Assembly (NCBI GenBank): GCA_000711775.1
Contig: ARYC01000217.1
Span: forward strand, 1-64,000
Direction: 5' to 3'
Origin: Oxytricha trifallax
Taxonomy: Eukaryota > Ciliophora > Spirotrichea > Sporadotrichida > Oxytrichidae
Length of the DNA stretch: 64,000 nucleotides
Notes under the pieces: generated by a model
Databases searched by the model: none
The model's input: the letters and a program-made list of their open reading frames with translations, nothing else
Told to the model about the DNA's origin: nothing
Made by a program: the position numbers and the translations under genes
Part shown: positions 13,201 through 23,543 of the stretch, one piece after another
How the letters are laid out: each line of letters begins with the position of its first letter
Numbering within the stretch: position 1 is the first letter of the stretch

Positions 13201-13981
13201 AAATTGCAATAAATATACATATGGAAACTATCACCATGGCTAAGAATTATTTTTATGAGACATAGCATTATCTCTACATTACACCTCATTCATTTACAGA
13301 CTTTATCAATACCTACAAAGAATTATTTGATTAGAAAAGGTCAAGCTTAAAAGAGCTCTAGGAAAGATATGAAACTGGTTTGGAAAGATTAAAGAACACT
13401 TAAGAGTAAGTTGAGAAATTTTAAGAATAATTGGAAAATAACTCTCCGATGCTCATTGAGAAATAAATTGAACTTGAAAAGATTTTAGAGAACTTGAAAG
13501 AGTAGCATTCTAAAGTTGGAAAGAGAAAAGATATCTTAATGAAGGAAGAGCATGAATTGAATATTCAAAGAGAATAGGCTGAGAAAATTAAGGAAGAATG
13601 TGAATTTAACCTAAATAAAGCAACTCCAGAGCTTTTTAGTGCAATAGGTGCACTCTAAAATCTATCAAAAGCTGAAATTAATGAGCTTAAGACTCTTAAA
13701 AATCCACCTAATGCAGTAAAGCTTCTTATGGAAGGCGTATGCATACTTCTAAAAGTAGATCCAATTAAATTCAAAGCCAAAGATGGAGTTGGCTTTACAA
13801 AAGATTACTGGGCTGCAGCCACGAGTAAACATGTCTTAGGAAATCAAAAGCTGCAAGATATTTTAATAAACTTTGATCATACACAGCTAGACCAAGAATC
13901 AATGTAACTGCTAGAAGAGCTGACAGAGAATCCAGAATTTCTATATGAAAACATTGCAAGAGCATGTAGGGCAGCAAGAGG
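4278..13981 (+). CDS. axonemal dynein heavy chain, germline segment up to the stalk
   Basis: Motor subunit of ciliary dynein. Order: an N-terminal tail (open from the AAT at 4278, recognisable from about 4425), the linker region with [19 protein letters not shown] (about 6640) and [10 protein letters not shown] (about 7475), AAA1 with [14 protein letters not shown] (about 8090) and [17 protein letters not shown] (about 8410), AAA2 with GSTLTGKT (about 9750), AAA3 with GPTGSGKS (about 11505), AAA4 with GIEGSGKHQ (about 12630), then the stalk coiled coil. The frame is cut by several IESs and GT-AG introns, listed separately. Two interruptions (about 10379-10423 and 10850-10915) were not resolved. 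Oddities: a charged insertion of roughly 170 residues inside AAA1 (8690-9200), and a low-complexity insert before AAA1 (7640-7900). The gene ends at the distal stalk; the rest of the stalk, the microtubule-binding domain, AAA5, AAA6 and the C-terminus are absent here. Start not identified. Confidence 0.9.
5671..5789 (+). other. intron in dynein gene
   Basis: GTAAAA...TAATAG, 119 nt. Removal joins SVIIE to MSEKMDQ in frame and skips an in-frame TGA. A small IES is the alternative. Confidence 0.65.
5982..6013 (+). other. 32-nt intron in dynein gene
   Basis: GTAAGA...CTTTTAG. Removal joins TRIYE to NWLFGNFYE in frame, in the DHC_N2 region. Confidence 0.75.
6562..6607. other. IES, pointer ATTG, 42 bp
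   Basis: ATTG at 6562-6565 and 6604-6607. Removing one copy plus the spacer deletes an in-frame TGA and gives a linker sequence with the same spacing as canonical dyneins before VLDEW. Confidence 0.7.
7108..7164 (+). other. 57-nt intron in dynein gene
   Basis: GTATGT...ATATAG in phase 0. The frame stays open if retained, but removal gives [14 protein letters not shown], matching the family spacing before the conserved WL. Confidence 0.6.
7990..8051. other. IES, pointer TTCAT, 57 bp
   Basis: TTCAT at 7990-7994 and 8047-8051. The retained sequence would insert about 19 residues just before the AAA1 P-loop. Excision gives [17 protein letters not shown], matching the conserved dynein sequence. 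Confidence 0.85.
9583..9719. other. IES, pointer AGT, 134 bp
   Basis: AGT at 9583-9585 and 9717-9719. Excision removes an in-frame TGA and restores [15 protein letters not shown], the conserved start of AAA2. Confidence 0.8.
10076..10148. other. IES, pointer AATA, 69 bp
   Basis: AATA at 10076-10079 and 10145-10148. Excision removes a TGA and joins HDWNDGI to MANVMRNCS in AAA2. Confidence 0.8.
10305..10333 (+). other. 29-nt intron in dynein gene
   Basis: GTAAGA...TTTTAG in phase 0 after GETIK. Removal avoids a frame break and joins to [14 protein letters not shown]. Confidence 0.7.
10564..10602. other. IES, pointer TAATTA, 33 bp
   Basis: TAATTA at 10564-10569 and 10597-10602. Excision removes a TGA and gives [16 protein letters not shown] in frame. 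Confidence 0.7.
10991..11027 (+). other. 37-nt intron in dynein gene
   Basis: GTAAAT...ATTATAG. Removal joins FQNAM to RNKNMWVQSFFLF in the frame that runs into AAA3. Confidence 0.65.
11583..11659. other. IES, pointer TATAAATG, 69 bp
   Basis: TATAAATG at 11583-11590 and 11652-11659. Excision removes a TGA and joins SPKLYKC to [13 protein letters not shown] in AAA3. Confidence 0.85.
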
Positions 13982-14068
13982 TAAGATAACTATATTATAA
14001 AATTGTTAAGCTAAATAGCTATTTAACTTTCGAGTAAATTAAGTTAAAAATAAATCAATTACCAAAAT

Positions 14069-15829
14069 ATGATCACTCAAAAAAACAGTTAAATAAATCC
14101 GCAAACGTTATATTTTTCAGTATTTCCTGGAAATGGTCCAAATGTAATAAGGGAGGGAATGTAAAGAAAAGGAAATTGGAAAGAAGTCGCAAAAGAAGAA
14201 GCATTTGAGAAAGCAAATTTCATTTGGAAGCCAACTAATTTCAATTATAAAGTAAAAATTATAGGTTAAATCATTTATATAGATGTATACTAAAATAGAC
14301 TAAATTTAGAAAGACTCATAATCCGATCGACATGATAAGTTTGTAGTGAATCATTTAGAAAATATTAAGAGGATTTGTACCAAGACTGGCTTGATTAAAA
14401 CACTTAAGACTTATTATAAGGGCAATGCTGAAGCAAGTAATCTAGATTTTTACTTAATATCAATATTTATAGTCGACAGTGTCTATAGTGTTTTCGATTC
14501 AACTCCTACATCTTTTGTAGTCTCTTCTTCATTAGACACCTATGAATACCATTAATTCGTGGCTAGATATATGGATCTCTAAAGAAATGAAGGTCATTCT
14601 GCCAAAGAAAGAATTCCACAAAAACACTGCACAGAGAACTACTGGCTCGTCAAACCTGCGAACATGAATTAGGGGAGAGGGATAGAAATATTCAATGACT
14701 TGCAAGAAATCTAGAAATTTCTCTCATCAAGGCCCATGTTTTCCTACTGGGTTATCTAGAAGTATATTGAAAAACCTTTACTATTCAAAAACAGGAAGTT
14801 TGATATTAGAGTATGGGCCCTTGCAACTCATGATAACGAATTTTATTTCTATAAGGATGGTTATCTTAGGACCAGTTCAGATGCTTATTCTCTAGACAAT
14901 GAGAATAATTATGTTCATTTAACAAATAACTGTCTTTAAAAAAATGGAGATAATTATGGAAAATTTGAAGATGGGAATACTATTGGATTTGAAGCATTTC
15001 AAGAATATTTAGATAAGGAGTTTCCACAATATAAATTGAACGTGAATGAACATTTCTTAAAAAGAATCAGGGATCTTATGCTGGACGTTTACCATTTAAT
15101 AATAAGTTTTATTATACACTAAAAAAAAGACAATTCTCTAAATATTTAATTCTTCTAGAAAGTAAATGAACCCTCTTAAGAGAAAGAACTGTTTTGAACT
15201 TTTTGGCTTCGATTTTATTATCGATGAAGATTTCCGAATTTGGTTGTTAGAAGTAAATACAAACCCCTATTTAGGAATACCCAATGAATATATAAAAGTC
15301 TTGCTGCCTAATATGATTGATGATATGTTGAATATAGTTCTAGATCCTGTTTTCAATTAGGCTGAAAGAAAGGCTAACAACCAATTTGAATTACTGTATA
15401 GTAAAAATCTAGGAGTGAATCTCAGAAGAAAAATAAATGAAGGAATCTATCCAGTAAAAGAGCTAGAGTAAATTAGATAGACTAGACATCAACTAAAGAT
15501 TAAAAAAGCAAATCAAGATAAGCAAGAAATTTAATTATATTATTTTACTAGGTTAAAAGCAACAAAACAATTCTTTAGCTCCTAGAATTAAAGAAGACCT
15601 AATTTTATAAAATTCTTATTCTCTTGCTGCTTAAAATAAAACCATGTTTGGAAGAGTATCACCAAAGCTAACAATGTATTAATAATAAATTCCTAGAGGC
15701 ATGAATTTAGCAACCAATCTTTTTATATTATTTGATAAGTAATCTCTCAGTGAGGAATCTATAAAGCTTGACAAATAGTCCATTAAAGGCTCTCAATAAT
15801 TCATTTAGAGATCATTCTTAATAATTTGA
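14069..15829 (+). CDS. tubulin tyrosine ligase-like protein (TTLL, polyglutamylase family)
   Basis: ATP-grasp enzyme that adds amino acids, usually glutamate, to tubulin tails in cilia and cortical microtubules. The start ATG (14069) opens MITQKNSQINPQ. Then come GMQRKGNWKEV, NFIWKP, NYWLVKPANMNQGRGI (nucleotide-binding loop), QKYIEKPLL, KFDIRVWALATHD, VHLTNNCLQ, and FELFGFDFIIDE with WLLEVNTNP. All are diagnostic of TTLLs. A 58-nt GT-AG intron lies at 14252-14309. A second interruption near 15100-15165 is needed for the frame but its ends were not resolved. A Q/S-rich tail ends at TGA 15827-15829. The gene starts only about 90 bases after the truncated dynein segment and has the same orientation. 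Glutamylation versus glycylation cannot be told from this. Confidence 0.92.
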
Positions 15830-15975
15830 TGAATAAATTAGATTAGCATACTAGCCCCAAAAATACTTTACAGAATTTTTAAATATTTTTTTAATTATAA
15901 TACGAAAGTATTGCCTCATGTATTTAATGAATATAATTTCCACTATTAAAAAAGTAAAGTTAAAATAAAATTTTT

Positions 15976-18288
15976 ATGCAAATTTTGGAACTTTTAAAAA
16001 CCCTTTCTTTAGACGAAGTAATAATCTTAGTTTACAAATTTTTTTAAGAAATATTCAAGTCTACCCATTAAATTCAATAAAGCAGTTCAAAAAAATTATC
16101 TATCATAGATCAAATAAAGTCTCTAGCTCAAAGTAACCCATCGTTTAAGAAAGACTTTAATTCAGTTTTAAACCAAATAATTGGTACTTTGATAAACAAT
16201 GAACTTTTCTCAGAATATGAAATAGAAGATTCTCAAGTTGGTTTATAACTTCTTGCATAAACTTACCATTATAGTTGTTTCTCGAATGAAGAAACTCTCT
16301 CAAAGATTTTTACTTTAATAAACAACGATAAAATACCACTAAAAATTAAGTCATCAATCTTAGAGAGTATTAAGATGATGCTAAAGAATTTCCAATTTAA
16401 AAAGCAATTTATTTTAAACCATACTCAAACAAAGTAAAATCTTATAAATCTGTTTAAATTAGCGAATAACTGTCAAAGTCTAAATACAAGCGAAAATTAA
16501 GAAATTGAATTACAAATAATCTAAACAACTATATAAATCTTAATCAGCATTCTATGTCTTACAAGCAGAAAGTTATATATACCTGGTGAGACTCTTGAGA
16601 GTGGGAAACTTAAATAGAAGGCTTTTGAATTTGGAGTCTTAGACATGATTACATAGATTAATATTTAAAATAGTTGATCTGAAATAAATAAGCTTATAGA
16701 CACGTAATGCTTTGAACTTTTAGATCTTGAAGATTTTTAGATATATCACTAAGTAAAGAAAGAAAAAGTAGAAACTTTGAACTTGGTTATGATAAATTAA
16801 TATTTTAAGTATAAAAATGGTAAATATATTATTATTGTATGACTTAATCGCAAATGAAGGAAATTAGTTTGTATCTAAAGTTAAAAGAACAAGATCTAAT
16901 TAAGATAAAAGAATCACAACTTTAAGATGAAAATGAGAAAAAAATTAAATTTGAATTATAATCTTAAACATAGAAAGAATTGCATCTTAAAGAATAAGAG
17001 GAAAAGAGAAAAAAGGCTGAAGAATACTTTCAAAAGAGAATCGAAGAGAAGAGAAAATTATAATTGGTTTCATATTTTATTCTGTATTATAGCCTATTCA
17101 TTCATATGACTATATTATTTCACTACTTTATTATTTTAATTGGAATAGATGAAGAAAGAAATGGTTGAGAGAGAAAAGTATTTAAAAGAGGAAGAAGAGC
17201 GTAAGAAGATTCAATTGGAAAACTTACGCAAAAAAGAGGAGATAAGAAAGCAAAAATTAATGGAATAGATGAAAAGGAAGCTAGAAGAAGATTAAAAACA
17301 AAATGAAGAATTAAGTAAGAGGGAATTTGAAAAGCACCTCCAAAAGATCAACCCAGCTTAAGACCTAAACTTGTCAAAGGTCAAAGTTAATAAGTCTCGG
17401 TATGATTTTATAAATCATTTTGAGAAAAATAAAAGACCATAGATAAAGCTAGAAAAGATTCATAATGGAACTATAAAAATCAACAAATCTTATGAGTTTG
17501 AATAGGACATGCAAAGTCTTGACTAAGGTGAATTGAAAAGGAAGAAAATATTGTTAGAGCCTTTAATTGATACTAAAAGATTAGCCAATTTAAGCAAAAT
17601 GTCAATGACTGGAACTTTAAATACTCCATAGAAAACTAAGAAATTCAATTTTGAGAAGTTAAAACAGCTTTCAGTTATAATTATATAAGTATTAAATTGT
17701 TAAAGTCCATTCTTCTATATCTTTTATACTAATCAAGATTCCAAGTAAAAACAACTTGAGTTTAAAATAAACTCAACTTTAAACATTGATGACGCAGATA
17801 AGTTCTAAAAATTAAGAAATTCTCAATCTTAAAAATCGATAAAGCAAAATCATAACGTACAAACAGCTTTGATCCAAAACATCTAGTAACTTGGCTTTGG
17901 TAAAGCTATCTCAATTTTACCTGCTCTTGGCTCTCTTAATCTAAATGATGTGAGTTTGTAACAAACCTCAAAACCCTTGAAAGAGAGTGATATTAGGCTT
18001 TTTAACATCTACGGTTTGTAAAGTGTCTCAAAAGATTACAAACAATCAAACAAAAAAGGGCATTTGAAATACAAAATTAATAAAGACATTATAAGTTATC
18101 CCAAAAGCAGCAGAAAAAAGAATCAAAATAATTATCAAATCAAAGCTATTGAGAGTTAAGTAGTACTGTCTAAGTAATATAACATAAATAAAAGTGGAAG
18201 TTACAATTAGGATATGGATATATAAGAGCATGAATTAATACAAGAACAAAATAGTGATAAAATAAGAATGCTTGCTCCAACTGATTGA
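15976..18288 (+). CDS. unidentified protein, helical N-terminus and charged coiled coil
   Basis: Not recognised. Starts MQILELLKTLSLDE. The first 230 residues are helical and leucine-rich and could be an ARM/HEAT-type fold (inference only). From about 16870 it becomes a strongly charged coiled coil (repeated EEKRKKAEEY, EREKYLKEEEERKK), followed by a basic, Q/S-rich tail ending in TGA 18286-18288. An in-frame TGA at 16675-16677 lies between two AATA copies (16660 and 16687); removing 27 bp between them keeps the frame, so a tiny IES is likely. Another interruption near 16820-16860 was not resolved. A 76-bp IES lies at 17061-17143. Could be two genes rather than one. Confidence 0.6.
17061..17143. 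other. IES, pointer TAATTGG, 76 bp
   Basis: TAATTGG at 17061-17067 and 17137-17143. The spacer contains in-frame TGA. Excision gives EEKRKLQLEQMKKEMVE in frame through the coiled coil. Confidence 0.85.
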
Positions 18289-18796
18289 TTTTATTGGTGT
18301 TTCTTAATTATATTGAAGCATTAAGAGTTAAATACAAATTATTTTAGAAATTAATAGATGATAAAATTTTCTCTCAATTTTATAACATAGAGCATAATTC
18401 AAGTAAATTAAGGATCCTTATTTTAATAATGAATTAGTATTTGTATCCCAAAGTGACACAAATTTAATTCAACTTATTATTGCTAATTCATAATTAATTT
18501 GAACTATTTATTATATTTATTTTTCAAAATCCTCATGTTGTAAGAAATCTTACTAATTTTTAAATAAATATTATATCATAATCGATTTTCTTATATGATA
18601 TTACTTGAACTTAAATTAAAGAAACAATAGTATTTATTTCTGCCCTTTTGATTTTATGAAATGAGCCAAAAATGTGGACATGTTATATATCTCTTAATAT
18701 TTAATAAAACATTTTTTATATATTAATTGATTTTAACACAAAAATACTTGAGTGTACAGCATATCTAACAATTTTATTATTAATCAAAGTATAAAT
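18289..18796. other. AT-rich spacer, nothing recognised
   Basis: About 500 bases of AT-rich sequence between the stop of the coiled-coil gene and the ATG at 18797. No conserved coding, repeat or RNA signal seen. Confidence 0.6.
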
Positions 18797-20918
18797 ATGG
18801 AAAACAAGTATTCTCTCTGGAAAGGCGTTTTATCAGTGGCAACCCTAGGTACTGTAAAGTTTACACACAACAATAGTGTTAAACTAGCAGATCCTATTAC
18901 TGGAATTGCTGAAAATTTCATATAAGTTAGTTAACATAGAAAAAATCTCAATGAAGGTGTCTGGATCGGAACGAGACCATTGGGTAAAAGCGGTGTTATG
19001 GTCAAGTCTGTTCTCTTAAAACAGTTCTCAACCTAGATTGGTCATCAAGCTGTGAGAGTAAATGGAATTACATATTTAGATAAAAAATTTAATATTTACC
19101 AAAATGTTGTCAGGATTTCAATTTACCATAGTATTATAATATTTTGTGTTTTGACCGAGACCCTTCCTCCCACACCCTTCCTCAACTGAGACCCCCCTCC
19201 CTTAATTATAATTTTTTGATAAACTTATTTTTACTCAAAATAATTTTCTTGACCTGCGGGCTGCTATTGCCATTAGAAATATTATTTGATATGTTTTACT
19301 ACGTCCGTCGACCTTTTCGATAATATTCTCCCATAGGGAAATAATTGTAATAACATTCCTTTTGACATTCATTAGAAATAATATGATTTTCATTGACGCA
19401 TAATAATATTAATAAATTTTCTTATAACTTAAATCACTTCCATTCGACTTGATATTAAAAATTAATCTAGTAATATTCCCAATAATTTTAATTCTCTTTA
19501 TTTCAATATAAATACTTTTAATATTATTTTAACTTTATTTAGTTAATTATTAATACAATCTTATATTATTCATTAATGTATTTTAATGGTAATCAAAATC
19601 ATTAGAAATTATTTAGAATTTACCACAAAAAACCTATACTTATAAGATTGTATTAATAATTAACTAAATAAAGTTAAAATAATATTAAAAGTATTTATAT
19701 TGAAATAAAGAGAATTAAAATTATTGGGAATATTACTAGATTATTTTTTAATATCAAGTCGAATGGAAGTGATTTAAGTTATAAGAAAATTTATTAATAT
19801 TGTTATGCGTCAATGAAAATCATATTATTACTAATGAATGTCAAAAGGAATGTTATTATAATTATTTCCCTATGGGAGAATATTATCGAAAAGGTCGACG
19901 GACATAGTAAAACATATCAAATAATATTTCTAATGGCAATAGCAGCCCGCAGGTCAAGAAAATTATTTTGAGTAAAAATAAGTTTATCAAAAAATTACAA
20001 TTAAGTGAGGGGGTCTCAGTTGAGGAAGGGTGTGGGTTTCAGCTGAGGGAATTAGCGGGGTAGGGGGGTCTCGGTCAGATCAATTATGAATGAAATATAA
20101 GCATATCTCATTTTTATAAAAAACATTCAATTTAAGGATATTAACTTATATTTTTGCATCACTAAATCAAATAATTAATATTAAGAATATTTTTAATATT
20201 TACAAATTTAAAAAGTTGAAATTATTTCTAATACGTGCATTAATTTAATTACCCCAAAAAATTTACAAACTGAAATGTTTGAATTTATGTTTTTTTCGCT
20301 TAAAAAATATTTTAAATACACAGATTTTGATTTTAGTATTCGCATATAAATTGCGGAATTCGTATGTAAATTAAAAAGTTAAGTATTGTGAGTGATGTAA
20401 TTAAAATTTTAATGACATTTTTTGAAAAAATTAGATTTAATACAAAAAGATAAGATAAAAATGAAAGATAAAAAATGAATTAATATTTAATTTCGCTCTT
20501 TATTTAGAATATTATTCACCGTAATCAATTAATTGCTACATACAATATTCAATAGAAAATCCTGATTTATTCTTATTTTTTTAGTTTTATTTAAATTTTT
20601 ACATATTCCCTCACAATTTAAGATGGAAAGAAAATTGAAATAGAATGGGATGATGACACTGATTACGATTGGATTTATAGTGGTAAATCAAAAGTTACAG
20701 ATGCAGAAATGAAGAAATATGTGAAATAAATCAACAAAAAGTAGCAAAAGTATTTATTTGTTGGAAGAAATTGTTAAACTATTTCTAATGAGCTTGAAAA
20801 TTATGCAAATGGGAAAACTGCAGATAAAGAATATAGAAAACTCGTGTATGAGACTGAAGAGCATGTTAATTACACAGATTATGGTGAGTGTTGCTATGAC
20901 TTCTATGCTCGCGATTGA
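18797..20918 (+). CDS. possible permuted papain-like protein, copy 1, split by a 1.5-kb IES
   Basis: Starts MENKYSLWKGVLSVATLG and ends FYARD-TGA. The second half lies 1.5 kb downstream: IKIEWDDD-type sequence, then YLFVGRNCQTISNELENYA. Removing the 1543-bp IES between AGAT pointers gives exactly 192 codons with no TGA. An early histidine (GHQAVRVNG) followed later by an NCQT motif recalls permuted papain-like (LRAT/PPPDE/NlpC-type) folds, but this is a motif-level guess and activity is not shown. A second, decayed copy lies at 23463-25709. The intact frame suggests this is the functional copy. Confidence 0.7.
19078..20624. other. IES, pointer AGAT, 1543 bp
   Basis: AGAT at 19078-19081 and 20621-20624. 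Excision joins NGITYLD to GKKIEIEWDDD in frame. The insert carries a foldback element. Confidence 0.85.
19151..20080. mobile_element. foldback (long inverted repeat) element inside the IES
   Basis: Left arm about 19151-19563 and right arm about 19640-20080 are near-perfect reverse complements of roughly 410-440 bp around a spacer of about 75 bp. The outer ends are C/G-rich (gaccgagacc... and its complement) while the inner arms are AT-rich. No coding sequence seen, so it is a non-autonomous foldback or MITE-like element. No clear target duplication. Confidence 0.8.
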
Positions 20919-21152
20919 AATCAAATTCTTTCGTCAAATTAACATACTATATTATGGGGTCTATGATTATAATAATTAAATTTTATTAAAAAATAAAATT
21001 ATCACTTCCTTCATACTGGTCAGTTATTGGTCGACTTTAATATTGACCAAGAGCTATTTCATATTTTATAATTGTATATATAGTGAATAATTTAATAACA
21101 TTTTAAATCAATTTTCAAGATTTCTTTAAAAACAGCCTATATTAAATTAAAA

Positions 21153-21536
21153 ATGAAAAGTATAAGATCATTTAATTATAAAATGGAAATATTAAACTTG
21201 TAGATTCATAGAACAAAGCAAGGATAAGATTCAAGCATCTTAGCACATTAATATTAAGAAGTTTCGCAACAAGAAATCAATATTGATTCAAAGTATATTA
21301 ATAATTTATTATGATATATTTAAAAATATTGAAGATGCTATTGAGTCAAGATAAGAGTTCATGCAACACACTATTAATGCTCTATCTAAATTGAAAGAAA
21401 ATACAGACTCTTATTTAACTCAGCTTCTCGAAGGTAATTTAAATGAAATACTAATTATTTTGCAGAATAAAAAACTGATTAGGAGTTTTTAAAGAGATAG
21501 AAATAAAAGGATCTGTAAAAACGTTAAAAGTATTGA
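21153..21536 (+). CDS. small unidentified protein, copy 1 (110 codons)
   Basis: Starts MKSIRSFNYKMEILNLQ and ends KRQKY-TGA. The frame needs a 19-bp IES between ATAT pointers (21295-21298 and 21314-21317) and a 32-nt intron (21434-21465, GTAATT...TTGCAG). Subtracting both leaves 330 nt, exactly 110 codons, which supports the model. Middle and end are charged and probably helical (SALSKLKENTDSYL type). No known domain. A nearly identical copy lies at 25908-26291. Confidence 0.65.
21295..21317. other. tiny IES, pointer ATAT, 19 bp
   Basis: ATAT at 21295-21298 and 21314-21317. Excision removes a TGA and restores frame (SKYIFKNIEDAIESRQEF). The same arrangement is present in copy 2. Confidence 0.65.
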
Positions 21537-21578
21537 CATCTTAAAATTACATTAACTAATCACTTAAAATTACAAAAC

Positions 21579-21817
21579 TCATTATTAAGGGAGATAACAG
21601 TCCTCTATTTTAATTGTGCTTAGTTTATTGTTAAAAGTCTCTTCGAAGTTTAAACTTTACTTCAAGCTGGTTGAACTATATTATTCATGTTCATATCTCG
21701 AATTTTTGAATACATCCTCTAAGTCATACTCTTTTATAAGCTTATCAAGCAGTGAAGACTCTTACTTTTATTCCTCGAGTGAGTCGTAGGGATTCTCTGG
21801 GCCAAAGCTTAACAATT
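21579..21817 (-). pseudogene. duplicated 3' end of the Q/N-rich gene (truncated)
   Basis: Matches the 3' end of the minus-strand gene at 26334-26618 almost exactly but lacks about 50 bp present there, and homology stops at 21817. Reads NPYDSLEEQ...YLPQQ-TGA on the minus strand. One A fewer than the other copy in a run gives a different C-terminal frame. No 5' part of the gene is found next to it, so I call it a truncated duplicate. Confidence 0.6.
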
Positions 21818-22123
21818 ATGTTACAAAAAACCATATCTAAAAGATTTTATATTTCAGCAATACTAACCGACAGGTGTGGCGACATCAGTAGACTGAAAGC
21901 TCGAAAATCACTGGGAAAGGATGGAAACAATAAAGTAGATATGACCAGATGTCGCAAAATACGAAGGAGAATGGAGAGATGATAAAGCTGTTTATAGAAT
22001 CAATCTCTGTAATTACCTAAACTGATACTCATAAGTTTCTATTAGTTTTCATTTTAAATTATAGCCTTCCACTTATTTTTCATAAATCATAGAATCATCT
22101 TAACTCTTCGTTGTATTTCAACA
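21818..22123. other. unassigned stretch
   Basis: About 300 bases of moderate GC content (21860-21990 is less AT-rich than its surroundings) between duplicated sequence and a minus-strand ORF. Open frames exist, but nothing conserved is recognised. Confidence 0.4.
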
Positions 22124-22429
22124 TCATAAAATAATGAGCAGTAGACCAAAGATATTAACAAGTTGCAATATATTTTTCCATACTTTTTCCCTTTCTATAT
22201 TGACATAGTATCTGTGATTTTCCTCTAGTATATTTCTGTAAAATAAAATCAAAGGATTTATGAAAAAACAAATACTTATAGCTTCGTCCTCTATATCTAA
22301 TATAGGTTATTAAAACTTCGGTTCTTCGTTATAGCTTATCTCATCTGTGTAATTATAAACGAAGGGTTAAACTATATCAGGCTCTTGGTAACCATCAATT
22401 ATGAAAATATACATTTAAACACGTTTCAT
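22124..22429 (-). CDS. hypothetical small ORF, minus strand
   Basis: Reads MKRVQMYIFIIDGYQEP... to LLLIIL-TGA, 101 codons if unspliced. A good intron candidate lies inside (GTATTTG...TTTTACAG, about 40 nt); its removal keeps the frame and replaces a hydrophobic patch by IKILEENHRYY. Not recognised. In AT-rich DNA with only TGA as stop such ORFs can arise by chance, so confidence is low. Confidence 0.35.
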
Positions 22430-23462
22430 TCATATAAGGCAGAAATAAGCCCCGCTAATAATTTCTGTATAGTAATAAATATTAAAAAATTAAGAAATTT
22501 GAAGTAAAGATATGTATAGTAGTAAATATGACTTCAAAAATTGGAGTGTACCACAAATTCTGTAATTATTATAATATAAATATTTAATCAACCAATAATT
22601 CGATTATTGTTTACGCTCTATATTTATTATCGAATATTTAAATATGTTAATTTTATAATAAGGTAAAATATATTAATTGTGTGGAAATGATTTAATTATT
22701 AAAAAATAATGAATCCATAAAAAAATCGTAAAATATCAAATAACTTATCTCTTAAATAGGTAAAATAAATACATTTTACAGAGATAAAAAATAAAATCTC
22801 TAAATTATATTATAAAAATACTCAAAATATTTATACCGGAAAATGAAATAGCTACAAAATATAAATTACTAACTCATGATGATGTACAATATTAAAAGTC
22901 AATTTGTTTTAAGGAAAACTACTTTTTGACTTTAACCCCTTTTAAATATGATAGATATCAATCATTTTAAATAAAAATAATGCGTTACTTTTTAATTAAA
23001 TCTTTGAAATTTTCAGCGAATTTTTATCAATTAAAAATTAAAATTTAGATTAAATTTTTAAGCTTTAATTAAAAATTAACACCTTATTTAAATTTAATAT
23101 TATTAATAGCTATCATATTAAAAAGAGGGTTAAAATTTAAAAATTGGTTTTCATAATAGCAGGTTTACTTTTGAATATTATACATCGGAATGCTTTAGTA
23201 ATTTAAATTTGCAGTTATTTTCATTCTGCTCTCTTAATATTATCGTGTGTATTTCTGTATTAAAATTTAGAGATAATTAAACTTAAAAGCTCTTAAAATT
23301 TTTTATTTTTCCTCTTTAGGACTTTCGTAAAACTTTAAAAAACTTAAGAATCTAGCAATTTTTTATAAATAATATCAATTCCTTGCATTAAATAAATTAT
23401 TCCTTATTAATATCCTAAAACTCATAGATATTTTAAAACTTCACCAATAATCACGCATTATT
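22430..23462. other. AT-rich noncoding stretch
   Basis: About 1 kb of very AT-rich DNA with several short inverted repeats (for example around 22900-23150, ttaaaa/ttttaa-rich) and no supported gene. Confidence 0.6.
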
Positions 23463-23543
23463 ATGGAAACATACAAATATTCACTCTGGAAAGGTATTTT
23501 GTCAGTAGCAACCCTTGGTACTGTAAAGATTACTGACAACAAT

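Noticed and set aside
4383-13980. Hundreds of TAA/TAG codons taken as evidence of a dynein pseudogene
   Set aside because: They fall at Gln positions in this and all other conserved domains here; only TGA ends genes. The nuclear code reassigns TAA/TAG.
21860-21990. Possible structured RNA gene (less AT-rich stretch)
   Set aside because: No tRNA, snRNA or snoRNA motif could be recognised by eye.
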